The notes beneath the pieces are model-generated. The model was not told the origin of the DNA. It searched no databases and saw only the letters and a program-made list of their open reading frames with translations. Shown piece after piece: positions 4,093 through 5,706 of a stretch of DNA of 5,706 bases (positions within the stretch are counted from its first letter, which is position 1; each line of letters begins with the position of its first letter). Source of the DNA: JAMLGJ01 sp047972145 (GTDB lineage Bacteria > Actinomycetota > Acidimicrobiia > Acidimicrobiales > Microtrichaceae); the NCBI GenBank assembly GCA_047972145.1, contig JBKEAI010000229.1:1-5706 (forward strand), in the 5' to 3' direction. Made by a program: the position numbers and the translations under genes.

Positions 4093-5706
4093 CGTAGCGA
4101 CGACTCGTGCCGCGCTTGGGGTCGGTGGTTTCGCGGTTGTGGTGAATAGGCTGGCGGCGCTTGCGAGTGTGACAGAGACGAAGGCGCTGATTGCTGTGTC
4201 TTGTGCGAGTCTTTGTGAGTTGAGTCGTTCGGTTGTGCCCCATTGTTCTAGGGCGGATTGGGTGAGGCCGCCGAGTCCGCCGAGTGCTGCGGCTGCTGTG
4301 ATGGTGCCATAAGCGGCGAATGCGGGGGCTGCTGCGACTGCAATTGCTCCGGCTGCAACGATGGAGGCGACACCGATGATTGTGTCGGAGTGGTCGCACA
4401 GCGATTGTGCCCAGCTGTAGCGGCAGGTGAAGTCTTTGTCGGTGGGTTGCAGACCGGTGGGGTCGGTGAGGTTGAGTGGGTTGTTGTTGGTGTAGTGGTA
4501 GGGGTTGTTGAGGGTGGTTGTTCCTGGGATGCCGGGGAGTGGGTCGGTGGTAGTGAAGGTTCCGGTTGTTGGGTCGTATTGGCGGGCTCGTAGGTGGGTG
4601 AGTCCTTCGATTGTGGTTTCTGAGCGGTAGCCGAGCGTGGGCTGGTGTGCGGGTCCAGTTGCTGGTTGTCCGAATGCGTTGTAGCTGGCTGCTGTGGCGT
4701 GGGCGGCTGCGGGTCCGTCGGCGACTGTTGAGCGGTGGATGTCAGCGGCGAGGGGTTGTTTGGTGACTCCTGTGGTGAGTGTGGACCAGGCTTGATCGGA
4801 GTTGGCCCGCACGAGTGTGTTCGTGGTGCCCGACGGGTCGGTGATCGCGGTGAGCTGCGGGTTGGCTTGCGTGGTGTCCCATTGCAGCCGTGCGGTTTCG
4901 GTTGGTCCGCTGGTGGGGGTGGTGGCCACATGTTCGGGGTTGCCGTCGGGGTCGAGGTCCCGGAGTGTGGTGCCGGTTGGGTCGGTGACCCCGAGGTGTC
5001 GTCCGGCTGGGTCGTAGTGATATGAGGTGGTGTCGGTGCCGGTGGTTTCGGTGAGTCGCCGTCCTGCTGCATCGTTGGTGTAGGTGGTGTTGTTGGCACC
5101 GGTGGTGGAGGTGAGCTCCGCGGCGTCGTTGTAGTTGTAGGTCGTGGTTCCCGCGGTGGTGGTGTGGGTGTTGCGTTGACCAACGGGTGTGTAAGTGATC
5201 GTTTCGGTCGGGCCGCCGGTCGGGGTGATCGAGGTCAGTTGTCCAGCGGTGTCGTATCCGTAGTCGATCGTGTTGCCACCGAGGGTTTCAGTGTCGATTC
5301 GCCCGGAGGTGTCGTAGCTGACACTTGCGGTGGAGTCGATCCCGGCACCGGTTTGGGTCATCGTGGTGACCCGGCCGTCTTCGTATCCCCAGGTGCGAAC
5401 CGCTCCCATTGGCAGTGTTTCGGTTGTTACCTGGTGGTCGTCGTTGTAGGAGTACTCGGCGAGGTCGGTCTCGGTGTAGTTGAGACGTGAGATCGTCACG
5501 TCATCGACGGTGACGGTGTTCGCAGAGTTCGCTTTGCCACCTTCGACTTGCCATTCAGGGCGACCCCACCACGATGGGGTCACCGATTGAACACCGAGTT
5601 CCCAGCTTTCGGGCTCCGGGTCACCATCAGCCCACACCTTGAGATGGAACCACTGCTCCGACGACTGGATCCGCACCCGAACCTTGCCAGTCGCGGGAAC
5701 ATCGGT
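3814..5706 (-). CDS. RHS/YD-repeat polymorphic toxin, C-terminal part (5' end beyond the window)
   Basis: The reading frame stays open to the right edge, so the start is missing and 630 residues are visible. A GTG at 5676 is not the real start, because it sits inside a LamG/concanavalin-like fragment (visible residues 1-70, motif HLKVWADGDPEPESWEL) that continues upstream. YD-type repeats follow at about 85-260 (YDTSGRI, YDTAGQL, YDPAGRH), then the RHS-associated core at about 358-419 (LRARQYDPTTGTF, NPYHY, ending DPTGL). In RHS proteins this core seals the shell and the toxin tip is released after the DPxGL motif. A hydrophobic Ala-rich pre-toxin stretch (about 441-485) may help membrane passage. 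The tip (about 539-630) carries EHHVISRRI, a later AAH, and WHR. This suggests an HNH/Endo VII-like nuclease of the kind found in myxobacterial RHS/Sit toxins, but the fold assignment is tentative. The TGA stop overlaps the immunity gene by 11 bases. The protein is presumably exported and acts on neighbouring cells. Confidence 0.95.
   Translation of the reverse strand, partial: TDVPATGKVRVRIQSSEQWFHLKVWADGDPEPESWELGVQSVTPSWWGRPEWQVEGGKANSANTVTVDDVTISRLNYTETDLAEYSYNDDHQVTTETLPMGAVRTWGYEDGRVTTMTQTGAGIDSTASVSYDTSGRIDTETLGGNTIDYGYDTAGQLTSITPTGGPTETITYTPVGQRNTHTTTAGTTTYNYNDAAELTSTTGANNTTYTNDAAGRRLTETTGTDTTSYHYDPAGRHLGVTDPTGTTLRDLDPDGNPEHVATTPTSGPTETARLQWDTTQANPQLTAITDPSGTTNTLVRANSDQAWSTLTTGVTKQPLAADIHRSTVADGPAAAHATAASYNAFGQPATGPAHQPTLGYRSETTIEGLTHLRARQYDPTTGTFTTTDPLPGIPGTTTLNNPYHYTNNNPLNLTDPTGLQPTDKDFTCRYSWAQSLCDHSDTIIGVASIVAAGAIAVAAAPAFAAYGTITAAAALGGLGGLTQSALEQWGTTERLNSQRLAQDTAISAFVSVTLASAASLFTTTAKPPTPSAARVVATGQEHHVISRRIAGALADHPALAGQYTARDPRFVTRAVDAAAHRGYQTWHRLLDTEVVDWLARNPNATTSQFEQFLRGRYAQSDLIERFPNGF
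3832..3837 (-). promoter_or_regulatory. Ribosome binding site of the RHS-linked immunity gene
   Basis: GAGAGG on the minus strand, seven bases before the ATG at 3824, lies within the final codons of the RHS gene. It lets the immunity gene be initiated on the same message as the toxin. Confidence 0.7.
4450..4635 (-). other. RHS-associated core domain with DPxGL cleavage motif
   Basis: The segment encodes LGYRSETTIEGLTHLRARQY and continues through TTTDPL and NPYHYTNNNPLNLTDPTGL. This is the highly conserved RHS core that precedes variable toxin tips. In studied RHS effectors an aspartate-dependent self-cleavage occurs at the DPxGL motif. Here both the DP and GL of that motif are intact, so cleavage after Leu at visible residue 419 is expected. 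Confidence 0.9.
4927..5454 (-). repeat. YD-repeat coding region of the RHS protein
   Basis: This stretch encodes a run of degenerate repeats of roughly 20 residues centred on Tyr-Asp or Tyr-Asn followed by Gly and Arg/Gln, for example YDTSGRIDTETL, YDTAGQLTSI and YDPAGRHLGV. In known RHS proteins such repeats form the beta-sheet cocoon that encloses the toxin. The coding strand is unusually rich in A and C here (Thr, Pro, Asn, Tyr codons). Repeat borders are approximate. Confidence 0.8.

Noticed and set aside
4248..5183. Long minus-strand open frame (311 codons) inside the RHS gene, encoding a Pro/Thr-rich product.
   Set aside because: It is a shifted frame over the A/C-rich YD-repeat region, where stop codons are rare because of composition. 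The product is low-complexity and the RHS frame is clearly the coding one.
3814..5676. GTG at 5676 as the start of the RHS protein.
   Set aside because: The frame continues to the window edge and the GTG falls within a LamG/lectin-like strand pattern (TGKVRVRIQSS), so the real start is upstream of the window.
1..5706. Internal promoters, terminators, riboswitches, attachment sites or insertion-sequence ends.
   Set aside because: There is no intergenic space to host them, and I saw no convincing hairpin with a T-run, inverted-repeat pair or tRNA-like sequence.

Overview
The window is one gene-dense block in which every base apart from a few at the left edge lies in, or within a few bases of, eight genes, all on the minus strand (transcribed right to left). 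High GC, GTG starts, short overlaps between genes, and an RHS protein of the style common in actinobacteria (Thr/Asn/Pro-rich YD repeats ending in a DPxGL core) suggest a high-GC actinobacterium. An acidimicrobial lineage is possible, but the taxonomy is inference. I see no RNA genes, insertion sequences, CRISPR array, promoter or terminator. The promoter probably lies beyond base 5706, in front of the RHS gene.

Reading in the direction of transcription: (1) 5706-3814 is the 3' part of a large RHS/YD-repeat polymorphic toxin. It has a lectin/LamG-like fragment, YD repeats, the RHS core with its DPTGL cleavage motif, a hydrophobic pre-toxin segment, and a roughly 90-residue tip with an EHH...WHR signature, probably a nuclease. 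(2) 3824-3183 is its likely immunity protein, which resembles the myxobacterial SitI6 / double-CXXCG family. (3) 3204-2335 is a short toxin with an N-terminal membrane segment and a C-terminal domain resembling restriction-endonuclease-fold CDI toxins. (4) 2331-1894 is its presumed immunity protein, of no family I recognise. (5) 1894-1130 is a short toxin with a Sec signal peptide and a bacterial RNase A-like (CdiA-CT) domain. (6) 1133-837 is its CdiI_2-type immunity protein. (7) 853-293 is a short exported toxin with a DUF4258/RelE-like (BECR) C-terminal domain. (8) 296-6 is its presumed small helical immunity protein.

The genes run strictly toxin-immunity four times, with junctions from an overlap of 22 bases to a gap of 3, so they are almost certainly co-transcribed and translationally coupled. 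The biological reading is an interbacterial competition locus: an RHS effector followed by three smaller toxin/immunity pairs. The three small toxins lack any RHS remnant and instead carry their own signal peptide or membrane segment, and two of them appear to share a leader architecture. They therefore look like independently exported toxins rather than silent, displaced RHS tips. All three start with GTG, while all four immunity genes start with ATG.
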